Shown here: positions 38,288 to 45,712 of the stretch, in pieces
Numbering within the stretch: position 1 is the stretch's first letter
How the letters are laid out: each line of letters starts with the position of its first letter
Assembly: GCF_036077095.1 (NCBI RefSeq)
Contig: NZ_CP107960.1
Coordinates: 8,804,001 to 8,868,000 of the forward strand
Length of the DNA stretch: 64,000 bases
From: Streptomyces sp. NBC_00376
Lineage (GTDB): Bacteria; Actinomycetota; Actinomycetes; Streptomycetales; Streptomycetaceae
Direction of reading: 5' to 3'
Notes under the pieces: model-generated
Database searches by the model: none
Told to the model about the DNA's origin: nothing
The model's input: the letters and a program-made list of their open reading frames with translations, nothing else
Translations under genes and position numbers: made by a program

Positions 38288-39758
38288 GCCGCACCCGCGT
38301 CCGCGCCGAGGTCCTGTTCTGCGCGCGCTGCCGCCGGGCCGTGCGTCTCGGGGCGGCGCACTTGCCCGAGGGCTATCTCTGCCCGCGCTGCTACGACCAC
38401 GTGCTGGAGACCTATGGGACCTGCACCGGCTGCGGCACTGAGCGGCTGACGCCCGGCCTCGCGCCGGACGGCGGCAAGCTCTGCACCGACTACGCCGGTG
38501 GCCTCGGCGACTTCACCTGCGAACGGTGCGGACGAGAGGCCAGGCGCTACCGGCGCGGAGTCTGCGGCCAATGCGTGCTGGCTGAGCGCCTTGGCGAACT
38601 CCTTGACGACGGCACCGGCTCCGTCCGGGCCGAACTCCTCCCACTCTTCGACGCCCTGGGGCAGACGCGCCGCCCGAAGGGCGCCCTGACCTGGACCAGC
38701 AAGCCCCACGTCCAGCGGTACCTGCGGGCCCTGGCCCGCGGCGAAGTCCCGCTCACCCACGAGGGCCTGAGCCGGCTCACCCCCTGGCGTTCCGTGGCCT
38801 ACCTGCGTGATCTGCTCATCCAGGCCGGGATCCTGCCACCGGCCGACCGGCAGCTGCTGCTGTTCCAGCGATGGCTCGCCGAGAACTGCCCGCCATCGAC
38901 GATGCCGGGCACCGGCAGTTGCTGGAGCTCTTTGCCGCCTGGCACGTCCAGCGCCGCCTGAACACCCTGGTCGGCCGCGGCCCGCTCACCGGCAAGCAGG
39001 TCCAGCAGGCCCGCGACGAGATCCGCCTCGCGACCGCCTTCCTCGATCACCTTGCCGAGCGTGGACGGTCTCTCGCCGACTGCGCGCAGGCCGATGTCGA
39101 CGCCTGGTACGCCGGCGGCCACACCGCCCGGCGCCTCACCCACGCCTTCCTGCGGGGGGCGATGCAGTCCAAGCACCTGCCGAAGGTCGCCATCCCGCAC
39201 CGCTCCACAAGCAATCCCGCCCCGCTCGCCCAGCACCAGCGGCTCGCACTGCTGCGACAACTCGTAAACCACGACGACGTGCCGCTCCAGGACCGCGTCG
39301 CGGGCGTGCTCGTCCTTCTCTACGCACAGCCGCTCACCCGGATCGCCCGGCTCGGCATCGACTACGTCCTGCACGAGGACGGCGAGATCCTGGTCCGGCT
39401 CGGCGACCCGCCGTCGCCCGTTCCGACCCCCTTCGCCGGGATGCTGCTGGACTACCTGGGGCAGCGGCCGAACACCATGACCGCGACCAATCCGGACGCC
39501 CGATGGCTCTTCCCCGGCCGCCGGGCTGGACAGCCCATGACCCCGGAAACCCTGGAACTCCGACTCCGTCACCTGGCCTTCCCGACCCAGCGAGGACGCA
39601 CCGCGGCGATCCGCCACCTCGTCCTCCAGGCCCCCGCTCCGGTGGTCGCCCGGATGCTCGGCTACCACGACGACACCACCGCCCAGCTCGCCGTCGAGGC
39701 AGGAGGAACCTGGCGTTACTACGCTCCTGGCGACCACTCACGGTCACCAGGAGCGTAG
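38284..39758 (+). pseudogene. Zinc-ribbon recombinase-like protein (right module), frameshifted
   Basis: About 490 codons. The first frame carries zinc-ribbon pairs CARC, CPRC, CTGC, CERC and CGQC, followed by LTWTSKPHVQRYLRALARGE and LRDLLIQAGILPPADRQLLL. The frame breaks near 38880 (RWLAE to ELPAIDDAGHRQLLELFAAW); the second frame holds the recombinase core with LYAQPLTRIARLGIDY (Arg), RTAAIRHLVLQAPAPVVARM, LGYHDDTTAQLAVEAGGTW and a terminal RYYAPGDH. Homologous in layout to 33770-35398. The 3' end of the gene overlaps a 19-bp inverted repeat. Confidence 0.8.
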
Positions 39759-39765
39759 TAACGCC
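39712..39765. repeat. 19-bp inverted repeat at module end
   Basis: Perfect arms GGCGTTACTACGCTCCTGG (39712-39730) and its complement (39747-39765) around a 16-base centre. The left arm's last four bases plus the centre form the 23-base motif (beginning CTGGCGACCACTCACGG) that recurs at 40165-40187. Candidate recombination or terminator structure at the right end of the module. Confidence 0.85.
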
Positions 39766-39791
39766 GCCCCGCCGAACAGTTCGGCGGGGCG
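39765..39791 (+). terminator. GC-rich hairpin after right module
   Basis: Arms CGCCCCGCCGAA and TTCGGCGGGGCG with a three-base loop, immediately after the recombinase gene and the longer inverted repeat. Probable intrinsic-type terminator; it also sits at the 3' end of the secreted-peptide gene on the other strand. Confidence 0.7.
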
Positions 39792-39818
39792 ATGCGATCA
39801 CAGTGGAATCGAATGGGC

Positions 39819-40022
39819 TCAGGCTCGCTCTCGCACCTCGGTGCCGTCGTACGTCCCGCCGATGCAGGTGCCTAGCCCGGGCTCGATCTGCATAACCTGC
39901 CCGCCTCCGTCCAAGCACTGTCGCGGGAAGATCCAAGCTTCCGCGTTGGCGAATCCCGCGCTTCCGAGCGTGAGAGCAACGGTCCCGGCGCACAAGGCAA
40001 CCGCTGTAAGGGCACGACGCAT
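39819..40022 (-). CDS. Small secreted protein
   Basis: 67 residues. A Sec signal peptide (MRRALTAVALCAGTVALTLG, cleavage after FANA) leaves a mature peptide of about 40 residues, AWIFPRQCLDGGGQVMQIEP then GLGTCIGGTYDGTEV, with two cysteines that could form a disulfide. Similar short exported proteins are common in Streptomyces and have no known role. Start ATG 40022 is chosen for the signal peptide. It lies between the two palindromes that share a 23-base motif, as if it were cargo. Confidence 0.65.
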   Translation of the reverse strand: MRRALTAVALCAGTVALTLGSAGFANAEAWIFPRQCLDGGGQVMQIEPGLGTCIGGTYDGTEVRERA

Positions 40023-40153
40023 GGGGACATCCTCGGGTCGAATCGGTTGGGCAAACAGCCAATTGGATCCCCGTTCGGTGCCTTGCTTTCGGCATTCCTC
40101 CGATTGTGGGCGCGTCATGCTCGCATCCGTCGGTTGCCGAGGAACGACTACCT

Positions 40154-40251
40154 GGGGTGTGAAACTGGCGACCACTCACGGTCACCAAGAGCACTCAACA
40201 GCTGAGGAATACGAGACTCCCGATTACGCGAGGTCGCCAGTTTCACACCCC
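40154..40251. repeat. 20-bp inverted repeat with shared motif
   Basis: Perfect arms GGGGTGTGAAACTGGCGACC (40154-40173) and its complement (40232-40251), 58 bases apart. The left arm runs into the same 23-base motif found at 39727-39749. The right arm ends at the first base of the CTAA target of IS701 copy B1. Confidence 0.85.
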
Positions 40252-40254
40252 TAA

Positions 40255-41698
40255 TAGGGCTTTGTTAGGTCCTGTGGTGTGGTTCTGGTGTTGGTGCGGG
40301 TTGGCCGCATATCGAGCAGGCGCCGGTCCAGGTGGCCAGGAGGGCCTGAAGCGCGCGGAGGACCGCGTAGAGGGTCAGGCCGGCGCAGGCGCTTTTGGGT
40401 CGAGCCTGAGCATGGTGCAGAACGCCTGGGCGAGGGAGGCGAGGGTGACGTGGCGGTGCCAGCCGGGGAAGTTGCGGCCCTCGAAGTGGTCCAGGCCCAG
40501 ACCGTCCTTGAGCTCGCGGTAGTCGTGTTCAACGCGCCAGCGGATCTTGGCGATGCGGACCAGTTCGCGCAGCGGGGTCTCGGCAGGCAGGGTGGAGAGC
40601 CAGTAGTCGGTGGGCTCGGCGGCGCCGGGCGGCCATTCGGCCAGCAGCCAGCACTCGGGCAGGGAGCCGTCGACGGCGCGGCGGATCGTCCGGTTTGCGG
40701 GTCGGACCCGCAGTGCCAGGAACCGCGAGCGCATCTCGGCGCGGGGATTGTGCTTCGTGGTCTTGCTTCCCTGGCGCCAGGTCACGGTTCGTGCCGCCGA
40801 TCGCCCTGTGTCCAGGACGAGTTGGCGCAGAGTGCTGTGCTGACCGGGGTAGGCCGGTCCGGGCGGGCGGCCCTGGCCGCTGTAGGGCGGGCGCTCGGGG
40901 ACGGCGTCGCCCGGGTAGGCGGTGGTGGTGCCCTTGACCGCGACGGCGTAGGCCAGGTCGCGCTCGGTCAGGCCCTCGCGGAAGCCGGTCGCGTCGCCGT
41001 ATCCGGCGTCGGCGACCACCGGCAGGTCAGGAAGTTCCCAGCCCTCGCGGACCTCGTCGAGCATGTCCAGGGCCAGGCGCCACTTCTCCCTGTGCCGCTC
41101 GCTGTCGGGGATGGCCGCCTTGGCGCGTCGGCGCTGGATCGCCCCGGTCAGCAGCGCATCGCCGGTGTTCTTGGTGTCGTCCCAGCTCTCGGGCAGAAAC
41201 AGGCGCCAGTTGACCGCCGAGGAAGCGTGGTCGCTGACCAGATTGACGCTGACGCCGATCTGGCAGTTGCCGCGCTTTCCCAGCGCACCGCAGTACATCC
41301 GCGCCACACCCGGTGAGTCGTAGCCGTCCTTGGGAAAGCCCACATCGTCGATCGCGTACGCCTCCGGCGAGATGTGAGCGGCAGCCCAACGAGCCAGCCG
41401 CTCACGGACCTTGGCCCAGTCCCAGGTCGAGGAGGCCACGAACTGCTGGAGCTGCTGGTGGTCCACGCCCAGGCGCTCGGCCATCGGCTGCATCGACTTG
41501 CGCTTGCCGTCCAGCATCAGCCCGCGCAGGTACAGCTCGCCCTTGGCTCGCTGATCCCGCCGGGCCAGAGAACCGAGCATCTCCGCCGCGAACGCCTCCA
41601 AGCGTGTGCGGACCGTGTCCATCTCCTCGGGCGTCACACCTGAAAGAACATCACAACCTATCTGGAGATGATCAATCGGGGTACCTAACAAAGCCCTA
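40255..41698 (-). mobile_element. IS701-family element, copy B1
   Basis: Ends TAGGGCTTTGTTAGG and its complement; CTAA duplicated at 40251-40254 and 41699-41702. Length 1444 bp, the same as copy B2 at 47115-48558, which lies in the opposite orientation with the same encoded proteins in every frame. Confidence 0.95.
40375..41637 (-). CDS. IS701-family transposase (copy B1)
   Basis: 420-residue DDE transposase, intact. QQLQQFVASSTWDWAKVRER, AYAIDDVGFPKDGYDSPGVA (Asp), LPVVADAGYGDATGFREGL (Asp) and IAKIRWRVEHDYRELKDGLG (Glu). Start GTG 41637 is preferred; the open frame extends 18 codons further to a TTG inside the terminal repeat. Identical to the B2 product, so one has recently transposed or been copied. 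Confidence 0.94.
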   Translation of the reverse strand: MTPEEMDTVRTRLEAFAAEMLGSLARRDQRAKGELYLRGLMLDGKRKSMQPMAERLGVDHQQLQQFVASSTWDWAKVRERLARWAAAHISPEAYAIDDVGFPKDGYDSPGVARMYCGALGKRGNCQIGVSVNLVSDHASSAVNWRLFLPESWDDTKNTGDALLTGAIQRRRAKAAIPDSERHREKWRLALDMLDEVREGWELPDLPVVADAGYGDATGFREGLTERDLAYAVAVKGTTTAYPGDAVPERPPYSGQGRPPGPAYPGQHSTLRQLVLDTGRSAARTVTWRQGSKTTKHNPRAEMRSRFLALRVRPANRTIRRAVDGSLPECWLLAEWPPGAAEPTDYWLSTLPAETPLRELVRIAKIRWRVEHDYRELKDGLGLDHFEGRNFPGWHRHVTLASLAQAFCTMLRLDPKAPAPA

Positions 41699-41702
41699 CT
41701 AA

Positions 41703-41825
41703 GAGCGCTTCAGGAATCCCGAAGTTACGTCATAGAGCGGCAGAACGCCCGAAGGAGAAAAAAACTCCCTGGCCACAGGGTCGGGGACTCAGCCGGGCTC
41801 AGGGGAACTCACGGAATGTCGCACA
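41703..41825 (+). repeat. Leader repeat, copy B
   Basis: Second copy of the leader at 36859-36982, in the same orientation and directly beside the CTAA duplication of IS701 B1. After the shared start codon (ATGTCGCACA) this copy reads only thirteen codons before TAA, so the recombinase gene that once followed is gone. With copy A it flanks 4.7 kb containing the right module. Confidence 0.8.
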
Positions 41826-41941
41826 AACCGCCGCTGTCTCTCGCTCTCCTGTCGTAACCGCAGCGAGGTGGGCGGGCCGGGGGCTGACTTGCAGGGCCGA
41901 CCGGGCGCGCGTCACCCTGATAGTTGAGGGCAGGTGCTGAC

Positions 41942-42805
41942 GTGCACACCAGCGACGAGATCTACCACCGGGTGCTCTGGGACCCGCGCTTCGACCCCGA
42001 GCGGTTCGTGATGGGGATCGCCGAGCGCGGGGCTCCGCCGAAGCGGGTCCTGCTCGGCGACTTCGTACCGGGCGGGGAGATCCCCTGGCACCGGGTGGTG
42101 TTCTTCGAGGCGGACGGCCAGGTCGTCTGGGACCGCGCCTTTGGCATCGACCGACTCGACGAGGCCCTCGTCGGGCAGGTCGGTCCCGTGCCGGCCCCGG
42201 CACCCGGCGACGTCCTCGCCGTCCCGTCGACGAACCGCACCGCCGTCGCCTGGCTGCCGCCGGCAAAGTTGTGGCCGCCGATCCAGCACATTCGCCGCGA
42301 ACACGACCGGCAGATCCGCCGCTGGCCGCCGCACGTCAACGTGCTCTTCGGTTTCGTCCCCGAGGCCGAGTTCGCCCGGGCCCTGCCGCTGGTCGCCGCG
42401 GCGCTCGCCGAGGCGCCGCCGTTCACCGCCCGCCTGGCGGGCGTCCACTGGTTCGGACACCGCGAGGACGCCACCGTCTGGCTCGACCCGGCCGCCGCCG
42501 ACCACGAGCCCTGGGCGCGGCTGCGGGAGTCCCTGGAGCTCCGCTTCCCGCTCTGCGGATCGCACTCGCACGGCTACACCCCGCACCTGTCCCTCGGCCG
42601 TGCCCCGGACCCGCACCCCCTCGCCCGCAAGGCGGAGGCCCTCCTCGGCCCCATGACGGCCCTGGTCGACGAGCTGGTCCTGCTCTCCCGGCGCGGCGAC
42701 GAGCCGATGCGGGTCCGGGCCCGCGTCCTGCTCGGCAGCGGCGACGTACGTCACCCGGAGAATCCGGCCCTTCCGGGCAACCCTCCGCCACCACCACCCG
42801 TCTAG
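41942..42805 (+). CDS. RNA-end-repair-like fusion: MJ1316 domain plus 2H phosphoesterase
   Basis: 287 residues. Residues 1-75 match the DUF504/MJ1316 domain, thought to recognise cyclic-phosphate RNA ends: EIYHRVLWDPRFDPERFVMG, PPKRVLLGDFVPGGEIPWHR and FFEADGQVVWDRAFGIDRLD. Residues about 120-260 form a 2'-5' RNA ligase/2H phosphoesterase fold with its two motifs, WPPHVNVLFGFVP and YTPHLSLGRAPDP. Proteins of this type probably remove or reseal 2',3'-cyclic phosphates in damaged tRNA. Start GTG 41942 follows GAGGGCAGG; TTG 41924 is possible. Confidence 0.82.
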   Translation: MHTSDEIYHRVLWDPRFDPERFVMGIAERGAPPKRVLLGDFVPGGEIPWHRVVFFEADGQVVWDRAFGIDRLDEALVGQVGPVPAPAPGDVLAVPSTNRTAVAWLPPAKLWPPIQHIRREHDRQIRRWPPHVNVLFGFVPEAEFARALPLVAAALAEAPPFTARLAGVHWFGHREDATVWLDPAAADHEPWARLRESLELRFPLCGSHSHGYTPHLSLGRAPDPHPLARKAEALLGPMTALVDELVLLSRRGDEPMRVRARVLLGSGDVRHPENPALPGNPPPPPPV

Positions 42806-42837
42806 TCCCATACTTCGCGGTCGTTGATTTGTATGGT

Positions 42838-43095
42838 GTGACCGGTCCGGGGGTGTGGCGTTGGGTGGGGTGTGTCGATGACTTCCGCTGCGTCCTGAAG
42901 TCCGCCGCCGATGCCTTCGAGCACGGCTACGCACCCTGGCTCGTCACCGACGTCTTGGTGAGCGACGCCGGCCCGGACGTCCACGATGCTGGACTCGTCG
43001 TCGCCCGCCGCCTGATCGGGACCGGGCAACTCGTCACCGCAGAGCATGTGGTGGGGCAGCTCACTGCGTACGCAGGGGCCCCGGTGCTGGAATAG
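42838..43095 (+). CDS. Hypothetical small protein
   Basis: 85 residues, soluble, acidic: VWRWVGCVDDFRCVLKSAAD, FEHGYAPWLVTDVLVSDAGP and VVARRLIGTGQLVTAEHVVG. High-GC codon use throughout. Lies five bases before the FAD oxidoreductase gene and is probably cotranscribed with it. No family recognised; GTG 42838 is the most likely start. Confidence 0.6.
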   Translation: MTGPGVWRWVGCVDDFRCVLKSAADAFEHGYAPWLVTDVLVSDAGPDVHDAGLVVARRLIGTGQLVTAEHVVGQLTAYAGAPVLE

Positions 43096-43099
43096 CCTC

Positions 43100-44032
43100 A
43101 TGGCCGACACACCGTTCCACACCGGTTCGCCCATCACCCACGACACGGACCTGATCATCATAGGCGGCGGACCGGCCGGCTGCGCCGCCGCCCGCATGGC
43201 CGCCAGCGTCGGCATGCGCTCGGTCCTGATCGAGCCGGACACCCTGTGCCGCAGCCTGTACCGCATCCCGGCACTGAACAACGTCCTCGGCGGCTGCACC
43301 AGCGGCCCCGAGCTCGCCGACTCCATCACCACGGAGCTGAAGAGCACTCAGCTGTGCCGCCTGGAACTCGGCCGCCACGCCGTCGAACTCCGCGCCGCCG
43401 ACGACCACGTCACCGTCACCCTGGACACCGGTACCCGCCTGACCGCCCCGTACACGGTTGTCGCCACCGGCGTCGGCCCCCTCCAGCCACGGGACGCCGC
43501 CTGGATCACCGCCCCCAGCAGCCTCACCCTGCCCCCGCTCTGGCAGGCCGACGCGGACGACGCCGAAGGCCGTACCCTCCTCGTCCTCGGCGGCGACCGC
43601 CCGATCGGCACCTTCCTGCGCGCCCACCCGACCACCGAAACCCGCCTGCTCGTCGCTCACCCCGCGGCCGACGAGTACAAGACCGAGGAGATCCGCGACG
43701 ATCCCCGCGTCACGCTCCTGCCCGTCGAGCACCTGACCCTGCACCCCTTCGAAGAGGCCACGGCGACAGCGGACGCGCTGACCCGGGACGGCGGACCATG
43801 CACGGTCACGGCAGACGCCGTCTACGTGAGCATCGGGAACGCGCCCACCGCCCCGTCCGGCGACCTCAGCCGCGACGGGAACGGCTACTGCCCGCCGACC
43901 GGCCAGCACCCCCGCATCATCGTGGCCGGCGACCTGCGCTCCGCCCGCTTCCAGCGGATCATGACCGCCCTGGGCTCCGGCAGCGAGGCCGCGCTGCACG
44001 CCTACTACGCCGCGCGGGAGCTGCTGCCCTGA
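43100..44032 (+). CDS. FAD/NAD(P)-dependent oxidoreductase, thioredoxin-reductase-like
   Basis: 310 residues. The FAD-binding Rossmann motif DLIIIGGGPAGCAAARMAAS is near residue 16; TPYT-like APYTVVATGVGPLQP ends the first half; VYVSIGNAPTAPSGDLSRDG and RIIVAGDLRSARFQRIMTAL form the C-terminal FAD part. The CxxC pair of thioredoxin reductases is absent, so it is probably a disulfide-independent member (ferredoxin reductase-like or biosynthetic). Follows the small hypothetical gene; a strong hairpin follows six bases after the stop. Confidence 0.85.
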   Translation: MADTPFHTGSPITHDTDLIIIGGGPAGCAAARMAASVGMRSVLIEPDTLCRSLYRIPALNNVLGGCTSGPELADSITTELKSTQLCRLELGRHAVELRAADDHVTVTLDTGTRLTAPYTVVATGVGPLQPRDAAWITAPSSLTLPPLWQADADDAEGRTLLVLGGDRPIGTFLRAHPTTETRLLVAHPAADEYKTEEIRDDPRVTLLPVEHLTLHPFEEATATADALTRDGGPCTVTADAVYVSIGNAPTAPSGDLSRDGNGYCPPTGQHPRIIVAGDLRSARFQRIMTALGSGSEAALHAYYAARELLP

Positions 44033-44037
44033 TACGT

Positions 44038-44093
44038 GGAGGTCGGTCCGGGAGCATCCCCGCGAGCGCGGGGATGCTCCCGGACCGACCTCC
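44038..44093. terminator. Perfect 26-bp hairpin between convergent genes
   Basis: Arms 44038-44063 and 44068-44093 are perfect complements around a GAGC loop; the inner part reads CATCCCCGCGAGCGCGGGGA. It ends both the oxidoreductase gene (plus) and the CGNR gene (minus), so it is most likely a bidirectional terminator. Its core resembles type I-E CRISPR repeats of actinomycetes, but only one unit is present. Confidence 0.8.
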
Positions 44094-44194
44094 ATTCGAA
44101 CCGGGGCGGTTCATCCAGCCGCTCCTCTACGGCTTGCGTCGTCAGCTCTGTCCGTCCTGCCTCTCGCCATGTCTGCGCCACCGACTGCACTTCT

Positions 44195-44752
44195 TTATGT
44201 GCGCGGTGTTGTTGGTCTGGTTGTCGGTTTCGCGATTCCGTGGCGTCGCTCGCGGTGGCGGGCCACGGCGTCGTTGTTGGCGCAGCGCACAGAGCAGTAG
44301 GCGCGTCTGCCGTTGCGGGAGGTGTCGACGAAAGCCAGAGCGCAGTCGCGTCGTGCACAGCGTCCCAGCCGCTCGGCGTCGGCGGAGCAGATGACGTAGG
44401 CGAGTCCGGCCGCGGTGATGGCGCGGATGTGCGCGGCCGGGTCGGCGCCGGTGGCGCTGTAGTGCAGATGGGGCTGTCCATCGTGCAGAGAGATAAGGGG
44501 GCTGCTCGAAGCGTCGGCGAGGAGCGCATTGACCGCATCACACCGCACGTCGAGGTTCTGTCGCCCGAAACATGCGGCCAGGCGCCGGCTCCATGTCCAG
44601 ATGGTCTCGGCCTGCGCGGTGGTGAGCGTGCGGTTCACCACTCCATGCACGGCCAGGAGCGGTTCCAGGTCTGCGGAATGGGGTGCCTCGGTCAGGTTGA
44701 CCAGGTCAGCGGCGAGTCGGGCGGCCTCACCGCCGTAATGGTTGAACTGCAT
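44195..44752 (-). CDS. CGNR zinc-finger regulator
   Basis: 185 residues, full length. An N-terminal ABATE domain (LAADLVNLTEAPHSADLEPL) and a C-terminal CGNR-type zinc finger, LGRCARRDCALAFVDTSRNG then RRAYCSVRCANNDAVARHR (the motif is CANN here instead of CGNR). Family members are stress-linked transcription factors. It is divergent from the EamA exporter gene 114 bases away, a usual pairing suggesting control of that exporter. Confidence 0.9.
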   Translation of the reverse strand: MQFNHYGGEAARLAADLVNLTEAPHSADLEPLLAVHGVVNRTLTTAQAETIWTWSRRLAACFGRQNLDVRCDAVNALLADASSSPLISLHDGQPHLHYSATGADPAAHIRAITAAGLAYVICSADAERLGRCARRDCALAFVDTSRNGRRAYCSVRCANNDAVARHRERRHGIAKPTTRPTTPRT

Positions 44753-44866
44753 AAGACAATTACATCATCGTGTGGCCCCGGGGCGCACCGGGGCGACAGG
44801 CTGAGCGCCGTATGGCCGTCGTGGCCTGCAGGACGACACCGGATACGACGAGATCTCGGAGGCACG

Positions 44867-45712
44867 ATGGTGCAGGCTGTCCGCTTGCTGCGGCAGGGGA
44901 CCGCGACGGCGCCGGTGTTGATGCTGGTCCAGATCGCCAGTCTTCAGGCCGGGGCGGCCGTCGCGAAGGAGGCGTACGCGTCCGTCGGTCCCTCGGCTCT
45001 GGCCGGTATGCGGCTGTTCTTCTCCGCTGCGATCCTTTGGCTGCTTGTCCGGCCGTCACTGCGCAGGGTCACGGCGGTGCAGTGGCGTGCAGTGATCCCG
45101 CTCGGCTTGGTCTTCGCGGCCATGAATGTGGCGTATTTTCAGGCCATCAGCCGCCTGCCGATCGGCGTGGCCGCGACCGTGGAACTGCTCGGCCCGCTCG
45201 CCTTGTCGATCGCTCTGTCCCGTCGGCTGGAGCATCTCGTGGTGGCGTTGCTGGCGCTGGCGGGCGTATTGCTGCTGACGGGCCCGGGTGCCTCGCTGTC
45301 CGTTGCCGGGCTGGTGCTGGGAGGTGCCGCCGCGCTGTGCCGGGCCGGGTATGTGGCCCTGAGCCGGCGGGTCGGACGGCTGTTTCCTGACTGGACGGGC
45401 CTGTCGCTGGCGCTGGCCTGCGGTGCCTGCGTCCTGACCCCAGTTTCCGCTGTCACGGACGGCGTTGCGGTGGCGACCCACCCGGCGGTTCTCCTCACCG
45501 GTCTCCTCGTGGCTCTTCTGTCCTCGCTGATTCCGTACGCGCTGGACATGACGGTGCTGCGGCGTATCGATGCCGGCGCCTTCGGGGTGCTTCTCGCACT
45601 GAGCCCCGCCGTGGCGGCGGCCGTCGGTTTCCTTCTGCTGCGCGAGCAGCTGACCGTACGCCAGCTAGTAGTGCTTGGTCATGTTGGTGCGGGGTCTGGC
45701 ATGTTGCGGTGA
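44867..45712 (+). pseudogene. EamA/DMT-family exporter, 3' end cut by IS701
   Basis: About 267 native codons of a ten-helix drug/metabolite transporter: SLQAGAAVAKEAYASVGPSA, LGLVFAAMNVAYFQAISRLP, ATVELLGPLALSIALSRRLE and SLIPYALDMTVLRRIDAGAF (EamA repeats). After REQLTVRQL the frame enters the terminal repeat of IS701 C and stops at 45712. The tenth helix and C-terminus are lost. The sequence on the far side of the IS pair (48563) would give only EVLDL-stop, so the gene may have been shortened before. GGAGG lies upstream of ATG 44867. Confidence 0.82.

Noticed and set aside
33770..39758. Restriction, toxin-antitoxin or phage-defence island
   Set aside because: The zinc-ribbon proteins could suggest nucleases, but the partner recombinases have full catalytic sets and the gene order fits a mobile element better.
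44038..44093. CRISPR array
   Set aside because: Only one repeat-like unit exists, its arms are a longer perfect hairpin than any CRISPR repeat, and no spacers or cas genes are nearby.
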